DNA of 64,000 nt, from positions 620,001 to 684,000 of the forward strand of contig JAYJMM010000028.1 in assembly GCA_037349105.1 (NCBI GenBank). The letters run 5' to 3'. Positions 46,723 to 57,440 of this stretch are shown piece by piece. The DNA comes from Limnomonas spitsbergensis. Taxonomy: Eukaryota; Chlorophyta; Chlorophyceae; Chlamydomonadales. Positions within the stretch are counted from its first letter, which is position 1. Each line of letters begins with the position of its first letter. A model generated the notes under the pieces. That model was not told the origin of the DNA and did not search any database. It saw nothing but the letters and a program-made list of their open reading frames with translations. The position numbers and the translations under genes are program-made.

Positions 46723-47303
46723 CTGTGTTGGAGCCCTGCGTGACTCTGGGAGCCTCAACGCAGCATTGAAGGCGGCGCAGGCCTCGGAGATGGAGCAAAC
46801 CATCTCCGAGGCGCTGCATGCCGAAAGTGATCGCCGCCGTTAAGGCTTATGGTGACGAGAGTCTGCCGAGGAGCGTGCTGAAGGAGGAGTGGATGAAGGA
46901 TGACCCCTTTGGTCTACACACCTTCCTCTCTGCTCTTCAGGGTTCTGCCGCATCAACGACACTCATGGGATGTGAGCATCTGGTAACCATCATGGTGAAG
47001 GTAAAGAGCTGCGGCGTTGATTTTCAGAAATGTCCTGGCGGTGGATACGATGTGGTGCTGCTGACCGACTTCCTCACACCGGCAGGAGTCATGCACCTGG
47101 TTGCGGTGTGCACAGATTATGCTGAGTGGCTGCAGTTTGTCGCTTCCAAGGCAGCAAAGGTGGCCAAGATGGCTGCCGAAGTAGTTGCCTCTCCTCTCGC
47201 AGCTATCAAAGATGACATGTTCATATTTTGTGCAATTGAGCATTTTTGCCGTGCATATACATGCTTACAAAGGAGGCAATTGACAGCGCTTTACATATTA
47301 TGA
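46601..47303 (+). pseudogene. Overlapping plus-strand ORFs in the CACTA element, unrecognised
   Basis: 46601-46843 and 46818-47303 overlap in different frames. The stretch LNAALKAAQASEMEQTISEA and later HLVAVCTDYAEWLQFVASKA have balanced, helix-like composition. The first half is antisense to the Ulp1 exon. This may be a captured host-gene fragment or chance; no family is recognised. Confidence 0.25.
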
Positions 47304-47679
47304 TCTGCTCATGTGGTGGGCAGTTGACATTGTGGTGCAAATATTATGCTCGGTATGAAGGCAGGGGATGGATGAGTTTATTTCCCCACCTGCCAAACTT
47401 GACACATCTTAGATATACACAGCATAATTTCAGAGATATCTGTCACAGGCAACTTGATGTTTGCCTCATGCATGTGGATTGCCATATGGCACTTTGGCTT
47501 GTTTGTTGTGGGACAGATTTCTAGGTTTTCATCAGTGAACTTCATACCTCGATCCCATCTTTGATCTGTTAGACACATCTGCCAATTATTGTATTATATA
47601 ATGTTGGGTGTGCATGTAATTGGAGACACCCATGCTGTGTGGAATCCAAGCTGGGGCAAGCAACAACCAATAGCAGGAC

Positions 47680-48365
47680 ATTGATACCATAGTAACGAAA
47701 CGAAATAGCAGGGTAGTGGCTCCATAGTAACGGACACAAAACAGCAGGGTACTGGCACCACAGTATCAGGCACAAAATACCAAGGTATAAGATGGTACTG
47801 GTACCATAGTAACGGACAGGGTATAACAGGGAAATGTAACCATAGTATCGGACAGGGTACTGCTACCTAGTATCGGACACGGTATACCAGGGTATTGTTA
47901 CCATAGTATCGGACAGGGTGTCACATGGTACTGTTACCTAGTATCGGACATTTGTACCATGGTACGGTTACCATATTTACGGACACAACTACCATGGTAC
48001 GAACAGGGTACGGTTACCATAGTATCGGACACAACTACCATGGTACGAACAGGGTACGGTTACCATAGTATCGGACACGGCTTACCAGGGTATACCAGGG
48101 TACTGTTACCTAGTATCGGACATTTGTACCCGGGTACGGTTACCATAGTAACGGACACCACTACCATGGTACAACCATGGTATTGTTACCGTAGTAACGG
48201 ACACAAGTACCGGGGTATCGTTACCAGGGTACCACCATGGTAACATTGCCTTTACCAGGGTACTCTTACCCTTACCAGGGTAAACGACTTTTACCATGGT
48301 AAACGCGTTTACCTAGTATCGGACATTTTCACCCTAGTAAAAAGCCGTTTTACCCTAGTAACGCC
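47680..48365. repeat. CACTA subterminal repeats
   Basis: More than 20 variants of TACCATAGTATCGGACA and TACCATGGTAC in both orientations. Their mirror set at the other end (45265-45395) is shorter. They fit transposase-binding subterminal repeats. Confidence 0.7.
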
Positions 48366-48677
48366 CCCCACGCCGTCTTGTGGTGTGATCTTCTCCATCA
48401 AGAGTCGTTCAGTCAGCTCTACACTCTTCATCACTTCGGGCAGCTTCGTCCACAAGTCCGATCTAAGCCGCCCCAACCTGTCAACTGTCGACATCAGTGC
48501 ATCAGTCTTCACCAGGGTCGACTTCACTTCGTAACTTCTGTCAACAGTAAGGGAAGAATCATCAAAGGTTAGTGCAGTAACCTGAGGATTAAGTCGAGGA
48601 TAATCTGCTCACCAGACAGGTTATCGCTCATGCACAGCAGGTTACCCTTGGTAAAGGGCTCCTAGCACTCCTTTAAG

Positions 48678-49504
48678 TGACTGATGTGCGCAGTGATACT
48701 TCAAGGTCACTGCTACCTCGTGACAGCTGTCACGACGTATGGGTGCACCGCACGCAGGGGTGGCTTGTACTTTCTTTTTGGTTTCGGATCCATTATGTTT
48801 TGTGGTACTTCGAGAATGCCTGGCTCGTTCCAAGCATTCTTCTCTTCTTACTCAAGTATACACGAAGTTGAATCACCCCATTTTAATCTGTTCTGGGACC
48901 CTTATCAAGGCCAGGAAACTACACTGGAAGGAGATCTCTAGTTAACTCTACAATGATCCTTTCGCACTTAAGACCACATCACTAAGTATCGAAGCATGGA
49001 CACTACACTGTGCGAATAGCTCTAGTTACACACTACACTTATTCGCTATCTCTAGTTCCATCTCCTCTACTTCCACTCCTCATTCTTCTTGTTCTCTCGC
49101 TTGACACCTCTACACTGCGACCTCTCAACTCAATCTCTAGAACTTAAGTCGACACTACAAGCTGCTTCCCCAGCCTTTCCTGGCTACCAAGTCGATCATC
49201 TGATCTTTCAGTTCATCTTCTCCATCAAGAGTCGTTCAGTTAGCTCTACACTCTTCATCACTTCGGGCAGCTTCGTCCACAAGTCCGATCTAAGCCGCCC
49301 CAACCTGTCAACTGTCGACATCAGTGCATCAGTCTTCACCAGGGTCGACTTCACTTCGTAACTTCTGTCAACAGTAAGGGAAGAATCATCAAAGGTTAGT
49401 GCAATAACCTGAGGATTAAGTCGAGGATAATCTGCTCACCAGACAGATTATCGCTCATGCACAGCAGGTTACCCTTGGTAAAGGGCTCCTAGCACTCCTT
49501 TAAG
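48678..49504 (+). mobile_element. LTR copy B1 (827 bp)
   Basis: Starts TGACTGATGTGCGCAGTG and ends GCACTCCTTTAAG. Differs from subtype A by a 27-bp deletion after CTGTTCTGGGAC and scattered substitutions. Nearly identical to B2. Several 60-116 codon ORFs inside the LTRs recur only because the copies are duplicated. Confidence 0.82.
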
Positions 49505-49648
49505 AAGAGAAGAATCCGGATTCGTTAGCACCTCGAATTCGCTGGTAACCGAGTCGTTAACAAAAGTGCTTGAATCGGTCGAGTGTCGATAAATCCTAGT
49601 CGTATCCTTGATTAAGCAAGAGATCTGTACCATCCAGCACAGCTCAGT

Positions 49649-50101
49649 ATGAGTCATGAGGCTGGGAAGGGCAAGAAAGCCCTTCCTGGTGATCTGCCCA
49701 CCATCCCAGAGCTTGATAAGGCTCAACTGGATGCAGTAGCGCGGGACACAAGAGCTATCACGCGTGAGGTAAAGAAGGAAGTCGCCATTCAGAAGCAGAG
49801 CATGGTCCAGCAAGACATGGATGTTGCGGCCAAGATTAGCCGGGATACCGCTGCGTCGTCTGGAAGGGACCCGCAGGTCCCAGTCCTCACTGCCATGCAA
49901 GAGTTCGAAAACAACGAACAGTTGAGGATACAGAAGCAACTTGCCTTTAGGGCCAGGGCCAAGGAGGCGCATGATCGTAGAATCACCGCAGAGGCGATTG
50001 CTACAATTGCGCGGCTCGATGCAGAGCGACGGGAAGCCGATCAACGCGCGGATGAAGAAAGGGAAGACCTGGATGGACCTAAGTATCCTCAACGCCGATA
50101 A
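49649..50101 (+). CDS. Gag-position ORF 1, 150 codons, charged
   Basis: First ORF after LTR B1, ATG at 49649 after a 144-bp leader. Product is Lys/Glu/Gln-rich and probably helical (LDAVARDTRAITREVKKEVA, QMVQQDMDVAAKI-type segments). It ends RADEEREDLDGPKYPQRR. No zinc knuckle or protease motif. The assignment to gag rests only on position. Its last 161 bp overlap the next ORF in the +1 frame. The same ORF begins unit 2 at 58412 with few differences. Confidence 0.55.
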   Translation: MSHEAGKGKKALPGDLPTIPELDKAQLDAVARDTRAITREVKKEVAIQKQSMVQQDMDVAAKISRDTAASSGRDPQVPVLTAMQEFENNEQLRIQKQLAFRARAKEAHDRRITAEAIATIARLDAERREADQRADEEREDLDGPKYPQRR

Positions 50102-51464
50102 ATGTAGGGATAGTACCCCGAAAAAGGTGGCAGAGTCATACAGTGACGGAGAGAAAGTGTGCCTACGGATGGTCGATAACCCCCTGTATTTGACAGCTGT
50201 CCAAAAATGCCTGAGCGTGCGAACGCCAGTAAAGTCGCTGCGTGTTGCTGAAGAACCATCAGGAAGTGGGATGTGTGCCCTTTCCTCAGCACCTGTATTG
50301 CAGGTACCCCTGATGGAGATTGAAGCTGCTCCCTTACTACGTGAGTCAATCGTCAAGCCTGTACCCGAATCGCTTGACCTGGCCTTGAGACCAGCCACAC
50401 CTACAGCGTCAAGGCCACCGGCAGAACCTGAGGCGCATATGATGTCCACACCTACCTCTACGTCATTCGGATCAGGTGAGGAGGGGCAGTCTTGGCTGCA
50501 TCAGAGTGCGCCCCGATCCCCAAGAGGCAGTGGATGGGTCCCAAATGGTCCTGGCATGTCGTACAATGGTGTTGGTTCGGATGGTCAGTCAGGTGCCCAG
50601 GGTGATGAACAGGGTTCCGGTGGACCTGCGTATACAGGTGGAAATGGGAACTCGAGGGGGTCAGGCTACCCAACTGGTGCCGGAGGGGCAGGTGGATATG
50701 GGGGTCCTGGACAACCAGCTAGGACAGGTGGATCTGAGGGTCATGAAGGTTCCAGGTACACTGGTGGATCAGGAGGAACAGGCGGGCCTGGCAGGCCAGG
50801 AGATTCAGGTTACAGCCCCAAGTGGCACTCGCATGGCGATGACTATGACGATAAAGGCCAGGTCAGTGATCGAGGCAATGTCAAGTCGAAAATCTTGCCT
50901 CAACTGGTGGCAATTGAGGGAATGCTCGTGGGGGGCATGGGCAACACCACAGCCGAGAGTCAAGCTCCTAATCGAGGTTCTCATCAGCATGACCCGGGTG
51001 GAAGCATGCAAATCCCCGAAACATTTATTGGATTCCCCGCCGATGAGAACCCGGTAAGCAATGAGCTGTTCAGGGAATTACGGGGGTCCCGTGAGGGCAC
51101 CTCAGATCTAGCCACAAGGTTGTGTGGCTTGTGCACCGAAGGTGAGGTGTCAATCACAACTATGGGGGGGGGGCCCACAAGTTCTCAGACAGGTGAGCTG
51201 TGGTTTGAATGGCAAAACCCCCTCTTTGAGGACTATCACCGACCATGTGAGTTGGTAGATCAGATTGAGCCTGATGCATCCCGCTTCGCACTGTTCACCA
51301 CACACGTGATTGGGGAATGGGAGATTCGGCAGATGTGGGCTGACACAGGCCAGGCTGCAAGTGAGCGTGGCCATATAATCCCATGCTCTGCCCTGGCCAT
51401 GCTGACTGACCACGACCATGAGCTTGTCCCTTTTCTTGCCCAGAGCCAGGGTGCCCTCGACTAA
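49941..51464 (+). CDS. Gag-position ORF 2, glycine-rich, overlapping in the +1 frame
   Basis: Open from 49941 to a stop at 51464; meaningful sequence probably starts within the overlap (about 50060, MDLSILNADKCRDSTPKKV). Residues 220-300 form a Gly/Pro/Ser-rich low-complexity domain (GGAGGYGGPGQPARTGG). The C-terminal part is globular-looking: FIGFPADENPVSNELFRELR, LWFEWQNPLFEDYHRP, FTTHVIGEWEIRQMW. No reverse transcriptase, protease or CCHC motif. It could be translated by a +1 shift from ORF 1, or ORF 1 may carry an indel. Unit 2 lacks all of it. Confidence 0.5.
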   Translation: MPLGPGPRRRMIVESPQRRLLQLRGSMQSDGKPINARMKKGKTWMDLSILNADKCRDSTPKKVAESYSDGEKVCLRMVDNPLYLTAVQKCLSVRTPVKSLRVAEEPSGSGMCALSSAPVLQVPLMEIEAAPLLRESIVKPVPESLDLALRPATPTASRPPAEPEAHMMSTPTSTSFGSGEEGQSWLHQSAPRSPRGSGWVPNGPGMSYNGVGSDGQSGAQGDEQGSGGPAYTGGNGNSRGSGYPTGAGGAGGYGGPGQPARTGGSEGHEGSRYTGGSGGTGGPGRPGDSGYSPKWHSHGDDYDDKGQVSDRGNVKSKILPQLVAIEGMLVGGMGNTTAESQAPNRGSHQHDPGGSMQIPETFIGFPADENPVSNELFRELRGSREGTSDLATRLCGLCTEGEVSITTMGGGPTSSQTGELWFEWQNPLFEDYHRPCELVDQIEPDASRFALFTTHVIGEWEIRQMWADTGQAASERGHIIPCSALAMLTDHDHELVPFLAQSQGALD

Positions 51465-52515
51465 CATGATGGACATGGCAGTCTGAGCAAGAAAATCCAG
51501 AGCAACCAGCGTCACAGATGTGTGCCTTGTGCCCCCTTCAAGGCATAGTCTCCCCTTCCCCATGCGGGACAAGACGTCCTGGCCGCGGGTGATTGACGCA
51601 AGCCACACCTCTGGTAATATGGAAGGCCGATGCTTTTTATGGTTTAAGCAAGTTCACTGCCAACTTGAGGTATGTGGGTTCTGCAGGTTCCCTGCCCCAA
51701 GCGTGGCTCATGATCAATCCATTGGAAAGGACTTCAGTGGTGGGTCCCACATGTCACACCTAGTTCTTGAAAAGATTTCCCCGATATTTTGCTCTCCTAC
51801 CCATCCTATGCGGGAGCACACACCTGTCTTGCAGTGCAACCATCTAGATCACCTGCCACTTAACACTTGTGGTGCAACCTTGTTGTTCACAGTTCACACG
51901 TGTCGGTGCTTGCTCGGTGTTCTGTCGTATCATATTTCTGGTACACACCTGCGGTACACCTCAGCATGCTGTCAGCATGCGCCTAGTCACGCGCCAGTCC
52001 CACCGCTATACACACCTGTCAGCATGTGCCTGACTGTTTGCACATGCGATACGGAGTGTAGCTTTTATTTTTATTCCAGGAAATCCGTTTTGCCCTTATT
52101 GCTTGCAACCCTCTCCAACGATGTGCTTGGCTCAGGTTGGGGGGGGACAGTAGGTCTGTCCTGATTTCTTGTCTACTTGCATTTTATTCTGGAAGAAAAA
52201 AATGAATACAAAAAAATGTTGCTCCCATGCACAGAGCCAACTGATCAGCGGACCTACTGCTGGTTCGGGATCTTGCACAGCGGACGTGGCAGCTACGGGG
52301 GCTGGTGCCATCATGGTCGTCACGGTCAACTGAGGATACAAGGTTATCAGCGCCGGCGCAACGGCGTGTGGCGCTGACTATTGGTCGTTCACCATGATCG
52401 GTATTGGCGTAGCCACTAGCCACCTGAGTTCTGCTCGCATGCTCACCAATAATTCCGAGGCTCTCCTGATTAATTGTCTGTACCTTCACACGCACACCTT
52501 GCGTGCTGCCGAATC
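51465..52515. other. LTR-element internal DNA without recognisable gene
   Basis: No pol domains in any frame. A run of CACACCTG words occurs over about 51820-52030. 52253 onward is retained in unit 2 (from 59743). Confidence 0.5.
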
Positions 52516-53770
52516 TGACTTGCATATCCTGATTGCATGTTGCAGATCTGGCATTCCAGCTGTTCAGTATGGCAGATCTTGACCTGCTGATCTTGAGTGA
52601 TGTAGATCTTCAGTGCAGATCTCGCCGATCTCTAGTGATGAAGATCTCGAATGCTGTAGATCTCAGCTTTGCTGTTCTTTTATGCTGCATTTTACTTACA
52701 TGTCTTCAATGATGCAGATCTTGACCTGTAGGTCCTGAGGAGACAAAGTTATCAGCGCCGGCGCAACGTCGTGTGGCGCTGTCTACTGGTCGCTGCATCA
52801 TGATTGGTATTGGCAAGGTCCCCTGAGTTCTGCTCGCATGCTCACCAAGAGTTCCGAGTCTCCCCTGATTTAATTGTTCGTATCTTCACACGCATGCCTT
52901 GAGCGCTTCCGGACCTGATTTGCATGTCCTGATTGCATGTTGCAGATCTGGCGTAACAGATGCCCAGTGTTGCAGATCTGGACCTACAGATCTTGAGCGA
53001 TGTAGATCTTCAGTACAGATCTTGATCTGCAGGTCTCGAGTGATGTGGATCTCGAGTGCTGTATATCGCAGCCTTGCTGTTTGCTTGTGCTGGATTTTCT
53101 GACTTGCAGATCTTAAATGATGCAGATCTTGACCCGCATGTTATGACTTGCAGATCCAGATAAGTAGATTTGCAGTGATTCAGATCCTGACTTGCAGATC
53201 ATGCATTGCCGATCTGCTGTATTGCCAATCTGCTGTGTTGCAGGTCTTGACTTTGCCGGTAAACTGCAAATCTGTTGTGGTGCAGATCTTGACATTGCCA
53301 GTAAATTAAATTCTGACTTGCAGATCTTGACTTACAGATCTGCAACGATGCAGATCTTGACCTGAGGGACTTGACTTGCAGCTCCTCATAGTAGATCTGT
53401 AGTGATACAGATCTTGCCTTGCAGATCTTTAATGATGCAGATCTTGACCCGCATGTTATGACTTGCAGATCCAGATAAGTAGATTTGCAGTGATTCAGAT
53501 CCTGACTTGCAGATTATGCATTGCCGATCTGCTGTATTGCAGATCTACACTTCGCCAGTAAACTGCAACTCTGTTGTGGTGCAGATCTTGACATTGTCTA
53601 TAAATTATATTCTGGCTTGCAGGTCGTGACTTGCAGATCTGCAACAATGCAGATCTTGACCTGAGGGACTTGACTTGCAGCTCCTGATAGTAGATCTATA
53701 GTGATACCGATCTTGCCTTGCAGATCTGCTGTGATGCTGATCTTGACTTGCAGATCTCAAGGGTTATAGA
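52516..53770. repeat. Degenerate AGATCT array in LTR element, unit 1
   Basis: Some 45 occurrences of CAGATCT, GATGCAGATCTTGAC and TGACTTGCAGATCTG at irregular 15-40 bp spacing, in blocks that are themselves duplicated (for example AAATGATGCAGATCTTGACC near 53105 and 53430). Short ORFs here are repeat by-products. A near-identical array is at 60006-61260. Confidence 0.75.
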
Positions 53771-54089
53771 TGTTCCGTGTTGTAGACCCCCGCCCCAGGC
53801 TGGGGGGGGGAAGGCTGCTTGTCTCAGGCTGTGTCCACATGGCTCATGTTTAAATGATCTTATGAGTCTTGACTCAAGCTATGTCCCCGGTTCATCCCTT
53901 CCCCACAGATCTCGTGTCGAAAGCGATCGAGTGCTACTCCAAGTGGGTGGCAGTGTTTCCTTGAAGGACGAATTTGCCGCTGAGCAATCATGGGCTTACA
54001 GCGCACCAGGGGCCCTTGGCCAGCAGGTCAAGGCCTGGTGTTCGAAGATGGATATGGCTGAGGAGCCCAGGCAAAGCGAGTCACGCTGA
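53718..54089 (+). CDS. Internal ORF preceding the methyltransferase-like ORF, unit 1
   Basis: The first third is AGATCT repeat. A likely acceptor (CCCCACAG at about 53908) precedes the informative part: SRVESDRVLLQVGGSVSLKD, then AYSAPGALGQQVKAWCSKMD, ending before a TGA at 54089. The next ORF begins 6-12 bp downstream in another frame, and the frames overlap by about 25 bp, so a spliced or frameshifted fusion is possible. No family recognised. Confidence 0.35.
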   Translation: MQICCDADLDLQISRVIDVPCCRPPPQAGGGKAACLRLCPHGSCLNDLMSLDSSYVPGSSLPHRSRVESDRVLLQVGGSVSLKDEFAAEQSWAYSAPGALGQQVKAWCSKMDMAEEPRQSESR

Positions 54090-54100
54090 AGCTTGTGACC

Positions 54101-55920
54101 ATGAAGATGCCACAGTCACCAGCTGTTCCAAGTCCACCGGCTGCTCCAAAGCCACAAGCGGTTCCAATGACACTTGATGTCCGTCCGCCTATCACCAATG
54201 GCAGGGCTCCTCGGCGGGTTACACCCATTACGAGCGGTCAGCCACCGTCACCCGCATTAATGACGGAAGTGCTGCCTATTCAACGACCAACGCAACCAGC
54301 GGACCAGGGACACAGGATACGGCCCGTATGGGCCAAAAATCCCGTAACGTAACGTATCGTAACGTAACGTATCGTTACGGTCCACTACGGTGCACCGACT
54401 GAAAGTCCGCACTTCTTGAGTATGTGTGGAATGACCGCGCTGAGATTCCACACATCGACACGACCATCGCTAGTGATAAGCCCAGCAACTCGTGCATTGC
54501 ACATTTGCAGCAATGCATGGCGCAAAAAATATGCTTCTACTTTACACTGGCATTGTGTGTTTGTGAGCACAGAGTGTAGGAAACAGACGCATGTCATGTT
54601 CGGACAGCCCGTTCGAAATTTCGTGGATAATGCACCCGTTTAACGCTAGGGGATCCTTCATTCGGCTCTTATGTTAACCTTCCGATAAACCAGCACTTCA
54701 GGAGCTCACGGAATTCAAGCTTGCAGCTCAGCTGCTCAGCTAGTCAGATGTAACAGATCATGAGGTGGGAGAGTGACTGACTCAAGTACTCAACTGAGAG
54801 GGGATGTGCTAGTGCTTATATAGACTGGGTGAACTTATGAGTTAAAATTCCATCATTGCCCGGATGATTGTCTGCTTAAACTAGCATTCTGCATGGTCAA
54901 TCTGCATGCATACATGGTGACCCTTAAAGGGTTACTTGGGGGCCATGCAAGATTGCATGGGGGCTGGCATGCAGCCATGCATGCCGGTTTGGGCCATGGC
55001 ACCTCCACCTCAAATGTGGGATTTGGGGGGGGGGAGGTCGTATCGTGAATCCCGTATCGGGCCAAAGGCCCGTATCGTAACGTAACGTATCGTAACGTAA
55101 CGTGATACCGTAACCCGTTCCCTGTGTCCCTGCAGCGGACGGTCTACGACTGGCACCGTCTCCATCGCTGACCAGCCCAAGCGGTCGGACAGTTCGGGTA
55201 AGCATGCGCCCGTTGCGGCTTGAGGCGCATGTCACTGGCATTTGTGAGCGCTTGGTTCCCACGATGTTTCTGGACTGGACCACTATTGAGGGCGTGGTGG
55301 ATGGTATGACTTGGCTGATGCCAGGGGTTTGGTCTGGAAGGACCGCAGTTGCTAAAGCGGTACTGGCACACTTAGCACGTGTCAGGGGGGGCCACCCTGC
55401 CAATACATTGGGGATAACCACAGGAGAATGCAAAACCCTGTGTAACGTCCTTGATTTAAGTTTATCCCCAAGCACTGTCATTATATGCGCTGAGCCTGGT
55501 CTTTCCCCTGCCATGTATGAGAACCATTGGCCAGGTGTGATCACCAATTACGGATGGGCCGCCGGGGTGGCGGACTACTACCTGAACCCGATGCAGCTGA
55601 CATCGTATCGATTCCTGGGCAAGCATCACGGCATGCACGTCATCATTGTCAACCCATCACCAGCACTGGCTGACATCCTGTGCGCCGTGGCTGTGTTAGC
55701 AGTTCCGCATGTAGTTTGTTGTTTGGTAGAGAGAGGGTTTTTGCAGTGCGCACCAGCGCGGTTTGAGTGGCTATGGCAGCTACAATTGCAGGGCAGGATA
55801 GCCATCAGACCAGCAGATGTTACGGTGGTTAGTGGGACGGCCAGTGGGTCTGGTAGGATTGATCGAGTGTGGATCTTAGTTTTCGCTTCACGGGAGGTCA
55901 TGGGGCGCATGCTGCGTTAA
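54101..55920 (+). pseudogene. Methyltransferase-like ORF, unit 1, split by a hAT element
   Basis: The 5' part (54101-54304) and 3' part (55133-55920, after one copy of the 8-bp duplication) match the uninterrupted unit 2 ORF at 61591-62574 almost perfectly. The 828-bp insert introduces stops, so the full protein cannot be made unless the insert is spliced out. The first ATG is at 54101; a GTG lies two codons upstream. Confidence 0.8.
54305..55132. mobile_element. Non-autonomous hAT transposon, 828 bp
   Basis: Terminal inverted repeats CAGGGACACAGG / CCTGTGTCCCTG. Target duplication CAGCGGAC at 54297-54304 and 55133-55140. Unit 2 has a single CAGCGGAC at the same place (about 61789-61796), i.e. 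the empty site. An 8-bp duplication with CAGGG ends defines hAT. Subterminal arrays of CGTAACGTAACGTATCGTA sit at both ends (54343-54378 and 55073-55105). A minus-strand ORF (54597-54385) has no recognised family, and no hAT transposase is present. Confidence 0.92.
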
Positions 55921-56587
55921 ATCGGAAGTGGGGTGCGATGTACTGCGCAAGTTAGTAGGTTGGTGGGTCAGAGATTTGGGGCAGGGTGCACAGTGCAAAA
56001 AGGGTTAAGGGAAAAGGTATAAGTGGAAAATCTGCGTAGCAGAGGGAAGATGAGGGGATCGAGTCGGGGCGTGCTTACGCTGGCAGGTCTAGTAGTTGGG
56101 GCGCATAACGCGTGGTGTGCAGATTTGAGGTTAAGAGAGTTGAATCAGGATGTGTAAGCGCAGGTGGGGGTTTGGGACGCATAACGCGTAGTTCTGAGGT
56201 GAGTGTTACGGGCGCATAATGCGGAGGGAAATAGTGAGTATCAGGCAGGGTAGGTAGGCCTGCCAATAAAGGACGCGACGTGGAGCATGGAGTCTTGGAG
56301 CCAAGCCAAAGAGGATCATCGCAGTGGATCATCGTAGATTGTCTCAAGACCTTACAAGGTTTCCCCACGAGGGTTTTCATCCTGTAATTGGTCCACTCAC
56401 GGCTTATCCGTGTAAGAATCCTTGAGGTGCTAGAGTGGAGGGCACAGAGGCATTTTGACGCGCATAATATGTCAAAACATCAGCCGTAATCTCGCATGGC
56501 TGTGCCCACCTCAAGGATTAAGAGGGTCTTTTTACAGTCCTCTATTGATAATTGCTCCGCCTTCTGAATTTCGGACTGGGGGGGGAG
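55921..56587. other. 3' non-coding region of the LTR element with GCGCATAA repeats and purine tract
   Basis: GCGCATAA or close variants occur near 56101, 56178, 56213 and 56460. The region ends with a purine tract (GGGGGGGGAG at 56578-56587) directly before LTR A2, the expected place for a plus-strand priming tract. Confidence 0.6.
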
Positions 56588-57440
56588 TGACTGCTGTGCG
56601 CAATGATACTTCAAGGTCACTGCTACCTCGTGACAGCTGTCACGACGTATGGGTGCACCGCACGCAGGGGTGGCTTGTACTTTCTATTTGGTTTCGGATC
56701 CATTATGTTTTGTGGTACTTCGAGAATGCCTGGCTCGTTCCAAGCATTCTTCTCTTCTTACTCAAGTATACACGAAGTTGAATCACCCCATTTTAATCTG
56801 TTATGGGACTAATTGTCTACCTGCGATATTTCGGCCCCTTATCAAGGCCAGGAAACTACACTGGAAGGAGATCTCTAGTTAACTCTACACTGATCCTTTC
56901 GCTCTTAAGACCACATCACTAAGTATCGAAGCCTGGACACTACACTGTGCAAATAGCTCTAGTTACACACTACACTTGTTCGCTATCTCTAGTTTATCTC
57001 CTCTACTTCCACTCCTCATTCTTCTTGTTCTCTCGCTTGACACCTCTACACTGCGACCTCTCAGCTCAATCTCTAGAACTTAAGTCGACACTACAAGCTG
57101 CTTCCCCAGCCTTTCCTGGCTACCAAGTCGATCATCTGATCTTTCAGTTGATCTTCTCCATCAAGAGTCGTTCAGTCAGCTCTACACTCTTCATCACTTC
57201 GGGCAGCTTCGTCCACAAGTCCGATCTAAGCCGCCCCAACCTGTCAACTGTCGACATCAGTGCATCAGTCTTCACCAGGGTCGACTTCACTTCGTAACTT
57301 CTGTCAACAGTAAGGGAAGAATCATCAAAGGTTAGTGCAGTAACCTGAGGATTAAGTCGAGGATAATCTGCTCACCAGACAGGTTATCGCTCATGCACAG
57401 CAGGTTACCCTTGGTAAAGGGCTCCTAGCACTCCTTTAAG
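56588..57440 (+). mobile_element. LTR copy A2 (853 bp)
   Basis: Starts TGACTGCTGTGCGCAATG after the purine tract and ends CTCCTTTAAG. It shares private variants with A3 (CTATTTGG, GTTATGGG, CACTTGTTCGC) that A1 lacks. It is followed with no spacer by B2. Confidence 0.85.

Larger units (their letters stand above)
45247..48385. mobile_element. CACTA (En/Spm-like) DNA transposon, 3139 bp, non-autonomous
   Basis: Termini CACTATGAGACGGC and GCCGTCTTGTGGTG are inverted repeats (11 of 14 matched). The target duplication TGA sits at 45244-45246 and 48386-48388; uninterrupted LTR copies have a single TGA there (CAGTTGATCTTC). CACTA ends with a 3-bp duplication define this superfamily. Both flanks inside the ends are crowded with TACCATGGTA-type words (about 45265-45395 and 47680-48365), the expected subterminal transposase-binding repeats. 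No transposase is recognisable; a C48 protease remnant is present. Confidence 0.88.
44732..48677 (+). mobile_element. LTR copy A1, 5'-truncated and split by a CACTA element
   Basis: 44732-45246 and 48386-48677 together match LTR A2 from its position 50 to its end, including the 27-bp block TAATTGTCTACCTGCGATAT... that subtype B lacks. The first 49 bp are missing at a junction with unrelated DNA. The 3' end, CTCCTTTAAG, abuts LTR B1 with no spacer. The only internal disruption is the CACTA insertion. Confidence 0.8.

Noticed and set aside
49469..50449. 326-codon minus-strand ORF
   Set aside because: Antisense shadow of the gag-position ORFs running into the LTR; no recognisable domain.
56947..57297. 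Recurrent 90-116 codon ORFs inside the LTRs
   Set aside because: Conserved only because the LTR copies are duplicated; Ser/Leu-rich with no domain and differing starts.
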